A stretch of DNA of 26,828 nt from NCBI GenBank assembly GCA_937874275.1, contig CALNAU010000043.1, positions 1 to 26,828 on the forward strand, given 5' to 3'. Shown piece by piece: positions 7,117-14,134 of the stretch; the first letter of the stretch is position 1, and each line of letters starts with the position of its first letter. The notes under the pieces are model-generated. The model did not search any database and was not told the origin of the DNA. It saw only the letters and a program-made list of their open reading frames with translations. The DNA comes from an uncultured Clostridia bacterium (lineage in GTDB: Bacteria; Bacillota; Clostridia; Christensenellales; Aristaeellaceae). Made by a program: the position numbers and the translations under genes.

Positions 7117-8544
7117 CTGCGTACCTGGCTAAAGCAAATCACGGCGCTGCTGTTGCTGCTGCCGCTGCTTTGCTGTGCCCTGCCCGCCATGGCCACGCAG
7201 GAGTACGACCCGGAGCACCCGGAAAACCTGCGCGCCAATCAGATAACCGGGCAAAGCGCCGTGGTCATCGAGGCAGAAACCGGCGAGGCCGTATTTGAGA
7301 AAAACGCGGACGACCTGCGCTACCCGGCCTCCACCACCAAGATATTAACTGTATTGCTGGGCATCACCATGGGCAACCCGGATGATCTGGTTACCGTCAG
7401 CGAGAGCGCCGTGCAGGTGCCAGAGGGCAGCAGCCTGATTGGCCTGGTAGCCGGCGAACAGCTGCGCCTGGATGACCTTCTGCGGGCCACCATGGTATTT
7501 TCCGGCAACGAAGGCGCCAATGTGATTGCCGAGCACATCTCAGGCTCGCAGGAGGCCTTCGTCGCCCTGATGAACGAAACCGCCCAGCGCATCGGCACCA
7601 CGCAGACGCACTTTGCCAACGCCCACGGCTATCATGACGAAAACCATTACACCACCGCGCGGGACATGGCGCTGATTGCCCAAACCGCCATGCAGAACCA
7701 AACCTTCCGCGAAATTGCGGCCACCACCAGCTATACGCTGGAGCGCAACGAGTGGCGCGGCGCGCTGCGCGGCACGGCCGACAGCGCTTTTTTGCTGACC
7801 AGCACCACCCGCGAACAGGACAAGTATTACTACCCCTTCGCCACCGGCATCAAGACCGGTTTTACCGACCCGGCCGGGTACTGCTTTGTGGGCGCGGCCG
7901 AGAAGGACGGCATCCAGCTGATTTCCGTGATGCTCAAGGGCAGCGCCATCGGGCGCTGGACGGACACCAAGCGCCTGATGGAATACGGCTTTAAACAGTA
8001 CATCACCACCAGCATTGAGGAGCTGTTTCGCAACAACCCCAAGGTCATCGAAATATCCAGCTACGCGGTGGAAGACGAGGACATGGGCCGCCTGGAGCTG
8101 GCCTTGCGCAAGGTGGAGCCCCAGGCGGATGACCGGCTAATTGGCTTTGCCGGGCAGACGGACGAGTGGACGCGCATCTACAACACGCGCACCAGCATCG
8201 CCTTTGACCGCACGCTGGAGGCCCCCGTGGAAGCGGGCGAGGTGATGGGCACCATGACCTACACCCCCGAGGGCGGTGACGGTCAGCCGGTGGAGTACCA
8301 GCTGATTGCCAAGCGCAGCATCCAAAGGCGCCCGGCCATTGCCCCCACGCTGGACGAAATACGCATCTATACCGAGAACGACCCCAATCCCTTCCCCCGC
8401 TTCTCCATCGAATTCCTGGCGCTGGTGCTGCTGCCCATCGTGGCGGTCGTCGGGCTGAGCCAACTGTTCTACAAGCTGTTCACCCGCAAGAAAAAGCCGA
8501 AGATCAAGCGGCGCACTACATACAAAACCAGATACTACCGCTGA
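7117..8544 (+). CDS. D-alanyl-D-alanine carboxypeptidase (DacF/PBP5 type, family S11)
   Basis: A secreted penicillin-binding protein that trims the terminal D-Ala of peptidoglycan peptides. The catalytic motifs are complete: SxxK in PASTTK (Ser72 to Lys75), SGN (Ser129) and KTG in GIKTGFTDPAG (Lys246). A C-terminal PBP5-like domain follows, then a membrane segment (IEFLALVLLPIVAVVGLSQLFY) and a very basic tail. No ATG gives a complete signal peptide. Extending to CTG at 7117 gives RTWLKQ, a Leu-rich core and an AMA cleavage site, with GGGGAGGGGAGG upstream, so CTG is the likeliest start (475 residues). The other option, TTG 7153, cuts off the charged n-region. It lies 40 bases after the fumarase genes. 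Confidence 0.9.
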   Translation: MRTWLKQITALLLLLPLLCCALPAMATQEYDPEHPENLRANQITGQSAVVIEAETGEAVFEKNADDLRYPASTTKILTVLLGITMGNPDDLVTVSESAVQVPEGSSLIGLVAGEQLRLDDLLRATMVFSGNEGANVIAEHISGSQEAFVALMNETAQRIGTTQTHFANAHGYHDENHYTTARDMALIAQTAMQNQTFREIAATTSYTLERNEWRGALRGTADSAFLLTSTTREQDKYYYPFATGIKTGFTDPAGYCFVGAAEKDGIQLISVMLKGSAIGRWTDTKRLMEYGFKQYITTSIEELFRNNPKVIEISSYAVEDEDMGRLELALRKVEPQADDRLIGFAGQTDEWTRIYNTRTSIAFDRTLEAPVEAGEVMGTMTYTPEGGDGQPVEYQLIAKRSIQRRPAIAPTLDEIRIYTENDPNPFPRFSIEFLALVLLPIVAVVGLSQLFYKLFTRKKKPKIKRRTTYKTRYYR

Positions 8545-8552
8545 CATCAATA

Positions 8553-8597
8553 CACAAACAGCGCCGGTGCGACTGCCGCATCGGCGCTGTATTTGTG
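8553..8597. terminator. Long hairpin terminator between convergent genes
   Basis: A 13-bp stem (8559-8571 with 8577-8589, one G-T pair) around a 5-base loop, extended outward by six more pairs across a 2-base bulge. It sits between the convergent carboxypeptidase gene and the CapA-like gene. There is no clear T-run, so efficiency is uncertain. Confidence 0.65.
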
Positions 8598-8604
8598 CGT
8601 CTCC

Positions 8605-9879
8605 CTAATTTGTAACCGTCAGGCTCCTGGTGACGCGCATGGCGGCATCAATCAACTCCAGCGCGCGGGTCATCGCTTCGCGCTGGCTGCGGCTCATGTC
8701 CTGGGGGGCTGGCTGGTTGCTGGGCAGCACGGCGAACCGCACCTTGCTGCCCTCATTCCATTTGCGCACATAGGTGGGGGTATAGGTCAGGTCGCGCAGC
8801 TGCATGCCGCTGCCATCAGGCCGTATGAGCATATCCAGCTGAAGCACCAGGCCAGCCAGGTTGTCCCGCTTGTTGCGCTCCTCCGTCAGCAGGGTGCCCA
8901 TGGAATAGCCTATCAGCACATCCCGCGGCTCATTGTCCGCCTGGTTCAGCTGGTACACCTCCACCTCCTGCACCCGCTCCCCGCCATAGCCCAAAATGAT
9001 ATCGGCCCCCTCCTGCGCCAGGCGGTGGGCCAGCGTCTGCTGGGCCGGGGTGGGCGATTGCGCGCGGCCAATATCCCAATCCAGCGAAACAATCACCAGG
9101 TCATACTGCCGCTTGAGGGTGCTAATCTCCCGCCCCAGGGCATCCGGGTCCCAGGGATGGATCAAAGCGGCGCGCTGTTCCGCCGTGGTAGCCTTTTCCC
9201 CCGCGTTGCTCAGGCGGCTGCCGGCATGCAGCCACGCCAGCGACAGCCCGTTCACCCGGCGAAACGCCGTTCGCGTCTCCCCAAAGCCGATGGGCGTGAT
9301 AAAGCGCTGCTCCATCTGTGCCGCCGTGGCCGCAGCCTGCTCCACACCCCGGTCAAACAGGCGCTCGGTCGTCACCACAAGCGCGTTGAGGCCCAGCGCG
9401 TCCAGCTGATTCAGCACGGTATCGGGCACCAGCAAATCGGTCCCCGCCTCACCCGGCGGCACGAACAGCTGGTCAAAACCGGCGATGTTGATGTCCCCGT
9501 GGAAGGCGGATTGAATGGGGGCCAGAATTTCCTGCGGCGTAGATTGATAGCTGTCCGATGCCTGCACATCACTGTCAAAGTGCAGCAGCCCGCCGATGGA
9601 CATGGTAAGCCCGATGGGCGGTGCCGGCGTGGCCTCAGCCTCCTCCTGCCGAGCAAGGGCAGCCGGTGGCAGGGCCGTGGGGGCGTCCTGCTGGTCATCC
9701 GCCGCGGGCGGCAATAGCACCCGTCCCACGGTCTCCGCTATCTCATCCAGCCCCATGGCGGCAGCGGGGCTATCCCGCCCAACTTCGCGCAAAAAAAACA
9801 CCGTGCCGATGACTGCCGCAATCGTCAGCAGCAGCACCAGCACGGAACCAATTGACAGCCTGCGCCTCCGCCTGCGCAC
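8605..9879 (-). CDS. Divergent CapA-family protein, probable pseudoenzyme
   Basis: A 424-residue membrane-anchored protein: Arg-rich start, one membrane helix (IGSVLVLLLTIAAVIGTVFFL), an Ala/Pro-rich spacer to about residue 90, then a PGA_cap (CapA, poly-gamma-glutamate synthesis) domain. The fold is suggested by the order of blocks, but the residues that usually define the metal site are altered. GDVML appears as GGLLH, the HWG block as LDWD, GHHPHV as GYGGERV and SLGNF as SMGTL. A regulatory or binding role is therefore likelier than hydrolysis. The GTG at 9879 follows AAGGGGG by nine bases and lies 13 bases after the coaX stop, so it is the third gene of the panT-coaX operon. Family assignment rests on remembered motifs. 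Confidence 0.75.
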   Translation of the reverse strand: MRRRRRRLSIGSVLVLLLTIAAVIGTVFFLREVGRDSPAAAMGLDEIAETVGRVLLPPAADDQQDAPTALPPAALARQEEAEATPAPPIGLTMSIGGLLHFDSDVQASDSYQSTPQEILAPIQSAFHGDINIAGFDQLFVPPGEAGTDLLVPDTVLNQLDALGLNALVVTTERLFDRGVEQAAATAAQMEQRFITPIGFGETRTAFRRVNGLSLAWLHAGSRLSNAGEKATTAEQRAALIHPWDPDALGREISTLKRQYDLVIVSLDWDIGRAQSPTPAQQTLAHRLAQEGADIILGYGGERVQEVEVYQLNQADNEPRDVLIGYSMGTLLTEERNKRDNLAGLVLQLDMLIRPDGSGMQLRDLTYTPTYVRKWNEGSKVRFAVLPSNQPAPQDMSRSQREAMTRALELIDAAMRVTRSLTVTN

Positions 9880-9892
9880 TGTAGATGCCCCC

Positions 9893-10663
9893 TTATCCGC
9901 GGTTCTTATCGTAGATGATGCGCAGGCCCTTGAGCGTCAGCAGACCGTCCAGGTGGTCGATGGCCTGGGTGCGCGTGGCAATCAGCCGCGACAGCCCGCC
10001 GGTGGCTACCACCTGGGTGTTGGGCTCGTTCATCTCGGCCTTCATGCGCTCCACAATGTAGTTCACCTGGCCCACATAGCCGTACAACACGCCGGCCTGC
10101 AGGTTGCTGACGGTGGTTTTGGCAATCACGCTGTCCGGCATCACCAGCTCAAAATGAGGCAGCTTGGAGGTGCCGCTGACCAGCGCTTCACTGGCCAACT
10201 TCATGCCCGGGCAGATGCAGCCGCCCAGGAAACAGCCCTTGGCATCCACCACGCCAAAGGATGTGGCGGTGCCAAAGTCGATGAAGATGCACGGCGTACC
10301 GTAGTGCGTGTAGGCTGCCACCGCATTGCAGATGCGGTCGCTACCCAGGTCGCGCGGGTTCTCGTAGAGGATGTTGATGCCCGTCTTGATGCCCGGCCCC
10401 ACAAACAGCGGCTCGTGGCCAAAGTAGTCACGGCACATGTGGTCGATGGTAAAGTTGATGGTGGGTACGACGGATGATACCATCACGCCTTCCACCATGG
10501 ATGGGCTGTGCCCCGCATGGCGGAACATGCCGTCCAGAATGGTGCCGTACTCATCGGACGAATAGTTGCGGTTGGTGGACACACGCCAGTAGTGCGCCAT
10601 ATCCGCCCCGTTGTATAATGCCACCTTGATGCTGGAGTTGCCGATATCCATGACCAGAAGCAT
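9893..10663 (-). CDS. coaX: Type III pantothenate kinase CoaX
   Basis: A 256-residue kinase that phosphorylates pantothenate, the first step of coenzyme A synthesis, in the cytoplasm. The acetate-kinase-like (ASKHA) fold is shown by LLVMDIGNSSIKVALY (phosphate-1 loop with the essential Asp), VSSVVPTIN, GPGIKTGI, DLGSDRICNAVAAY (substrate region with conserved Asp and Arg), IDFGTATSFGVVDAKG (phosphate-2) and GGCICPGMKLASEAL. ATG 10663 is set by GAGGAG seven bases upstream; the reading frame runs far upstream without a usable start. It lies 11 bases after the predicted pantothenate transporter gene, so uptake and first phosphorylation are co-transcribed. CoaX is insensitive to CoA feedback in characterised cases. 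Confidence 0.95.
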   Translation of the reverse strand: MLLVMDIGNSSIKVALYNGADMAHYWRVSTNRNYSSDEYGTILDGMFRHAGHSPSMVEGVMVSSVVPTINFTIDHMCRDYFGHEPLFVGPGIKTGINILYENPRDLGSDRICNAVAAYTHYGTPCIFIDFGTATSFGVVDAKGCFLGGCICPGMKLASEALVSGTSKLPHFELVMPDSVIAKTTVSNLQAGVLYGYVGQVNYIVERMKAEMNEPNTQVVATGGLSRLIATRTQAIDHLDGLLTLKGLRIIYDKNRG

Positions 10664-10674
10664 AGCGTGTCTCC

Positions 10675-11247
10675 TCAGGTTTTCTGTATGGTCTTCCTCA
10701 GCGCGAATTCGATGGGCGGCACCAGCAGGCCCGATACCAGCGCCTCCATAGAGCCGGCGATGACGCCCGTGCCGATGATGAGGGAGATGACGGCGGCGCT
10801 GTCCAGCCCCGCCAGCTGATAAAACAGCAGCATCAGCCCCAGGTAAAACACCGTGTTGGTGAGCGAGCCCGCGGCACCCGCGGCGGCGGCCGCGAAGCGC
10901 TCCGCCTTGCCCGCCTTCAGGCGGTGATACACCAGATGCGAAGCCAGGGGCACCAGCAGCCGGGGCACGATGCACATGGCAATCGCCATCGCGGGGCTTG
11001 CCCCCAGCAGGTTCCCGGCCAGGGAGCTGGGCGCGGTCAGCAGCTTGAATGTGCTGATGCCGCCAAAGGCCAGCCCCAGCAGCAGCCCGGTATTGAGCCC
11101 CAACACCAGCGTGCCGATGATGACCGGCAGCGCCAGAATGGTTACATAGATGAACCCCAGGGGAATCAGCCCCAGCGGCGTCAGCCCCAGCAAAAAGATA
11201 AGCGCCACCAGGAGCGCTGTCAGAGTAAACCGTGTCGTCTTGTTCAT
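10675..11247 (-). CDS. ECF transporter S component, probable pantothenate type (PanT-like)
   Basis: A 190-residue integral membrane protein with about six hydrophobic helices, the substrate-binding S component of an energy-coupling-factor vitamin transporter. The N-terminus (TRFTLTALLVALIFLLGLTP, then GLIPLGFIYVTILALPVIIG) is the pattern I associate with PanT. The strongest functional evidence is the neighbour: the pantothenate kinase gene begins 11 bases after its stop. Shared EcfA/EcfT subunits are not in this window, as is normal for group II ECF transporters. ATG 11247 has GGAGG five bases upstream. A good promoter and a foldable leader of about 80 bases precede it. Substrate assignment is inference. 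Confidence 0.82.
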   Translation of the reverse strand: MNKTTRFTLTALLVALIFLLGLTPLGLIPLGFIYVTILALPVIIGTLVLGLNTGLLLGLAFGGISTFKLLTAPSSLAGNLLGASPAMAIAMCIVPRLLVPLASHLVYHRLKAGKAERFAAAAAGAAGSLTNTVFYLGLMLLFYQLAGLDSAAVISLIIGTGVIAGSMEALVSGLLVPPIEFALRKTIQKT

Positions 11248-11271
11248 GTTTTCCTCCGTTCAAGTTCGTAA

Positions 11272-11326
11272 CGATACCTGACGAAATAGGTTCCAACCAC
11301 CATGCTGTCCGACCCGGACGGTATCG
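11272..11326 (-). promoter_or_regulatory. Structured 5' leader of the panT-coaX operon
   Basis: On the minus strand CGATACC (11326-11320) pairs perfectly with GGTATCG (11278-11272). Directly inside lies a 5-bp hairpin GTCCG-GGT-CGGAC (11319-11307), followed by a short palindrome GGTTGGAACC (11298-11289). The first paired base falls within a few bases of the predicted transcription start, so the RNA would begin with this fold. The ribosome site (GGAGG) lies outside it. No known riboswitch class was recognised. Confidence 0.4.
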
Positions 11327-11334
11327 GCAGAAGC

Positions 11335-11364
11335 ATTATAGCAAAGAAAGCAAAGCGCTGTAAA
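11335..11364 (-). promoter_or_regulatory. Promoter of the panT-coaX-capA operon
   Basis: Minus strand: TTTACA (11364-11359), 18-base spacer, perfect TATAAT (11340-11335). The start site would be near 11328, about 80 bases before panT. Confidence 0.75.
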
Positions 11365-11378
11365 GCAAACCGGGGTTT

Positions 11379-11954
11379 TTAGGGGTTTTCGCGCTGGGCG
11401 GCATGCTCCTCCCACTGCTTTTGTGCCTCCTGGGCATCCAGCAGCGTCAGCACCACCCGGTTGGGCAGGCAGATGATCATGTTCATCAGCACGCGGTTCT
11501 CCCGGTTGTCCAAAGTAACCTTGCCCTGGTGCACACAATCCTGGTTATCACAGTTGGAGGCGTGCATCACGATGCTGTCCCGGGTGAAGGCGACCACATT
11601 GCGCTTGCCATCCGGCTGTGTCAATTCCAGCTGATTTTCCTCCAGCAGGGGGATGGGGTCGTAAACCAACTGGTCAATCTGCACGCTCAAATACGCCTCC
11701 GCAGGCGGCAAAGTGGCCGCAGCGCCGGGCGTTTCACTGGCCCACGCCTGCTCCGTTGCAGCGGGCGTCGCGGTGACCTCAACAACAGGGGTATCGGTTG
11801 CATTCGCACCATTTGTCGTTGAGGGGGACGTCGTCGCGGTGGGCAGCTGCCCGCCGGGCGTATGCCTGCCACCGCTCAGTTGCCCGGACAGCAACAGCAG
11901 TCCCCCGGCCAAGGCCACCACCAACACGATAATCAAGAAATCTTTACGTTTCAA
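11379..11954 (-). CDS. NusG domain II-containing membrane-anchored protein
   Basis: A 191-residue protein: basic start (KRKDF), one membrane helix (LIIVLVVALAGGLLLLSG), a long Thr/Ala/Pro/Ser-rich spacer (about residues 25-95), then an extracytoplasmic NusG_II domain. The domain is recognised by the Cys pattern SNCDNQDCVHQGK and the closing CLPNRVVL, as in stand-alone NusG_II proteins of Clostridia. The start is TTG 11954, because GGAGGA lies nine bases before it and the basic residues and helix follow directly; upstream in-frame codons lack a ribosome site. It follows the secreted flavoprotein gene on the same strand. Such NusG_II proteins are in my recollection often near FMN-binding, ApbE or Rnf-type genes. 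The molecular function is unknown; the paired cysteines could be redox-active or structural. Confidence 0.8.
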   Translation of the reverse strand: MKRKDFLIIVLVVALAGGLLLLSGQLSGGRHTPGGQLPTATTSPSTTNGANATDTPVVEVTATPAATEQAWASETPGAAATLPPAEAYLSVQIDQLVYDPIPLLEENQLELTQPDGKRNVVAFTRDSIVMHASNCDNQDCVHQGKVTLDNRENRVLMNMIICLPNRVVLTLLDAQEAQKQWEEHAAQRENP

Positions 11955-11997
11955 ACAGGGCGTTCCTCCAGCGTGTATTGATGTCATTATAGCACAA

Positions 11998-12021
11998 GGG
12001 GGCTGCCACAAGGCAGCCCCC
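11998..12021 (-). terminator. GC-rich hairpin after the flavoprotein gene
   Basis: A perfect 10-bp stem (11998-12007 with 12012-12021) with an ACAA loop, 14 bases after the flavoprotein stop. No good T-run follows (TTGTGC), so it may be a weak terminator that allows read-through into the NusG_II gene. A TATAAT (11991-11986) follows without a clear -35. Confidence 0.6.
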
Positions 12022-12035
12022 GGGCGTCTTTGGGA

Positions 12036-13913
12036 TTATTTGGCCGGGATGAAGTCGGGCATTTCACCTGTGGAGACATAGATGCCCGAGATATAGCCAA
12101 TACCACACGCATCTGCGTCGGCGTTGGATCCTAGACGATTTGTACCGTGTACACCGCCAGTCACCTCACCCGCCGCAAATAGGCCGGGAATGACCTGGCC
12201 GTAGATATCGTATACCTTCGTTGTATTGTCGATAACCAGTCCACCCATGGTGTGATGCACAGAGGGGAACTGCGCCAGTGCATAGTAAGGGCCCTCGGTC
12301 ATTTTAACCATGGTCGCCGCCATCACTTTGCCGAACTGCTCATCAGTGCCATTGTCGATAAAGCTGTTATGCTTCTCAATGGTAGCCTTGAGATTCTCTG
12401 CGCTCACCTGCGGATATTGGCCCTTAATGGCATATTCGTTCATTTTTTGCGCTAACTCTTCAATGGTGTCGCCCTTAAGCACACGACCAGTGGAAAGGCC
12501 CAGCTCCAATTCCTCATCTTTTGCAAAGGATATGATGTCGCGTGTGAAGACAGAATATGTGGAGATAAAACCGCTGTTGACCGCCGCGTTGGCGCAGACG
12601 TCACGGCGTTCACCTTCGTTGACATAACGATTGCCCTGATAGTCAACATAGACGATACCAAACGAAGGGCCAGTGAACGGCCACACAGCATAGCCATCTA
12701 GTACGCCATCCTCGGGATTGGCGAAGGGATAACGCTGGATATTGCTCATCTGGGTAGTATTGGCACCAATGGCCTGAGCCAGATAAATGCCCTCACCAGT
12801 AGATGCCGCCTTGATATTGGTGGTGGGAATCTCTGCGGTCAGGTAAGGCACCTGGGTCTCGCGCATCTCAACATTGGCACCAAATCCGCCCGTCGCCAGG
12901 ATAACGCCCTTGGTAGCCTGAATGGTCTTGTAGCCATCGGCGGTAGCCACTCGAATGCCTACGACTTTGTTCTGGTCATCTCGGGTGCGGTAAATCTCAA
13001 CCATTTTGGTTTCCAACTGGATGTTGGCCTTGGTGTTCTTCAACATTTCAAGCTGCAAATTGGTAATATCACTACCAACCTGATTCTCTGTTACATAGGT
13101 ACGGTAGCCATAGTGGCCGCCCGGACGGGCCAGCACATCACGAATTTTGAGACCGTTATCCAACAGCAAGTTGAAATAGACGGGTGATGAATACACCATG
13201 TTCTCCACCAGAGGGAGCTTGCTCATGTTATCGCCGCCCTTGATGGTATCTTCAATATGCTTTTCCGCAGTGTCCGGCTCCAGATTAAACTTTTCCTGCA
13301 ACTCTTTGGCACGGTTAGAGGTATAGGACGCATACTGGCCACCGTTGATTGCACTATTACCGCCGGTGGTGGACAGCTTTTCCACCAACACGGTATTGGC
13401 CCCTTGCTCCACCGCTGCATAAGCAGCGGCCAGGCCTGCAAAGCCACCGCCAACAACAATCACGTCATAGGTCTCATCCCACTGCTCAGGCACCTCAAAG
13501 GAGCCCATCACTGGATAATAGTCGACAGCCGCCTCAGGCACCTTCTCAACAGGCTTGGAGAATTTGTCCATATCCGCACCAGCTTCTTCCAGCGCCTGTC
13601 GCACGCCCTCAATGATGCCTTCAGACGTACGCGTAGCGCCAGCCAATGTATCTACGCCTACCGTCTGATTCTCAACAATCGCGGTAGGTATTTTCTCCAG
13701 TGCTGGCCAACCGGGCGCAGTTTCCACATGCTCGGTTACTTTTACCGTTTCAATCTTCTCCTCGGTGACAGTAACTTCCACTGTCAGACCCTCATACATG
13801 CCTTTTACGGTTTTGGTATAGATGCCCGGTTTCATGCCTTCAGCCGAAACCACAGACATCATGCCCAGCAGCATCACAGCTGCCACCAGGAGAGATACGA
13901 GTTTCCTAACCAT
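12036..13913 (-). CDS. Secreted FMN-binding/FAD-dependent reductase (fumarate reductase-like flavoprotein)
   Basis: A 625-residue extracellular flavoprotein. It has a signal peptide (VRKLVSLLVAAVMLLGMMS, cleavage after VSA at residue 24, no lipobox). An FMN-binding domain (about 28-115) contains DTLAGATRTSEG, where Thr94 fits the acceptor of FMN attached covalently by ApbE. From about residue 148 comes a FAD-dependent oxidoreductase domain (YDVIVVGGGFAGLAAAYAA, then VEKLSTTGGNSAINGG). Relative to soluble fumarate reductase of Shewanella, the acid-base Arg is kept (YVNEGERRD), as are the substrate His (HHTMGGL) and Arg (GTNRLGSN), but the usual HPT block reads YPF. The acceptor may thus be fumarate, urocanate or another alkene. 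No haem motifs; no ApbE in the window. The gene appears visibly less GC-rich than its neighbours. ATG 13913 follows GCGGGGG. Confidence 0.9.
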   Translation of the reverse strand: MVRKLVSLLVAAVMLLGMMSVVSAEGMKPGIYTKTVKGMYEGLTVEVTVTEEKIETVKVTEHVETAPGWPALEKIPTAIVENQTVGVDTLAGATRTSEGIIEGVRQALEEAGADMDKFSKPVEKVPEAAVDYYPVMGSFEVPEQWDETYDVIVVGGGFAGLAAAYAAVEQGANTVLVEKLSTTGGNSAINGGQYASYTSNRAKELQEKFNLEPDTAEKHIEDTIKGGDNMSKLPLVENMVYSSPVYFNLLLDNGLKIRDVLARPGGHYGYRTYVTENQVGSDITNLQLEMLKNTKANIQLETKMVEIYRTRDDQNKVVGIRVATADGYKTIQATKGVILATGGFGANVEMRETQVPYLTAEIPTTNIKAASTGEGIYLAQAIGANTTQMSNIQRYPFANPEDGVLDGYAVWPFTGPSFGIVYVDYQGNRYVNEGERRDVCANAAVNSGFISTYSVFTRDIISFAKDEELELGLSTGRVLKGDTIEELAQKMNEYAIKGQYPQVSAENLKATIEKHNSFIDNGTDEQFGKVMAATMVKMTEGPYYALAQFPSVHHTMGGLVIDNTTKVYDIYGQVIPGLFAAGEVTGGVHGTNRLGSNADADACGIGYISGIYVSTGEMPDFIPAK

Positions 13914-13965
13914 CCAGTAATACCCCCGCCTTCATAATATGGTAACGGTCTCCCGTTCCGTCATC

Positions 13966-13994
13966 ACTATATCATGCCATCCATTCACTTTCAA
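13966..13994 (-). promoter_or_regulatory. Promoter of the secreted flavoprotein gene
   Basis: Minus strand: TTGAAA (13994-13989), 17-base spacer, TATAGT (13971-13966). Between it and the ribosome site lies an inverted repeat, AACGG and CCGTT separated by GAGA (about 13943-13956), a possible operator. Further upstream (13995-14050) the DNA is strongly AT-rich with ATTAAT repeats but no gene. Confidence 0.65.
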
Positions 13995-14050
13995 GGCCGA
14001 TTAATGCCATATTATGATATTAATTTAACTATTATTTCCTCTAAACAAGA

Positions 14051-14084
14051 CCACGCAGATGCATGCGCTGCTGCATCTGCGTGG
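14051..14084 (-). terminator. Terminator of the transcarboxylase-like operon
   Basis: A perfect 13-bp stem (14051-14063 with 14072-14084) around an 8-base loop, about 50 bases after the stop of the last gene of the operon. On the minus strand a T-rich stretch (TCTTGTTT) follows. Confidence 0.75.
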
Positions 14085-14134
14085 TATAGATATTGTGCTC
14101 GTCTTACAAGGCAGACTTAGTGTGGCAATAAAGC

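Noticed and set aside
13257..13937. 226-residue plus-strand frame within the flavoprotein gene
   Set aside because: No family features, and the opposite strand encodes an intact two-domain flavoprotein.
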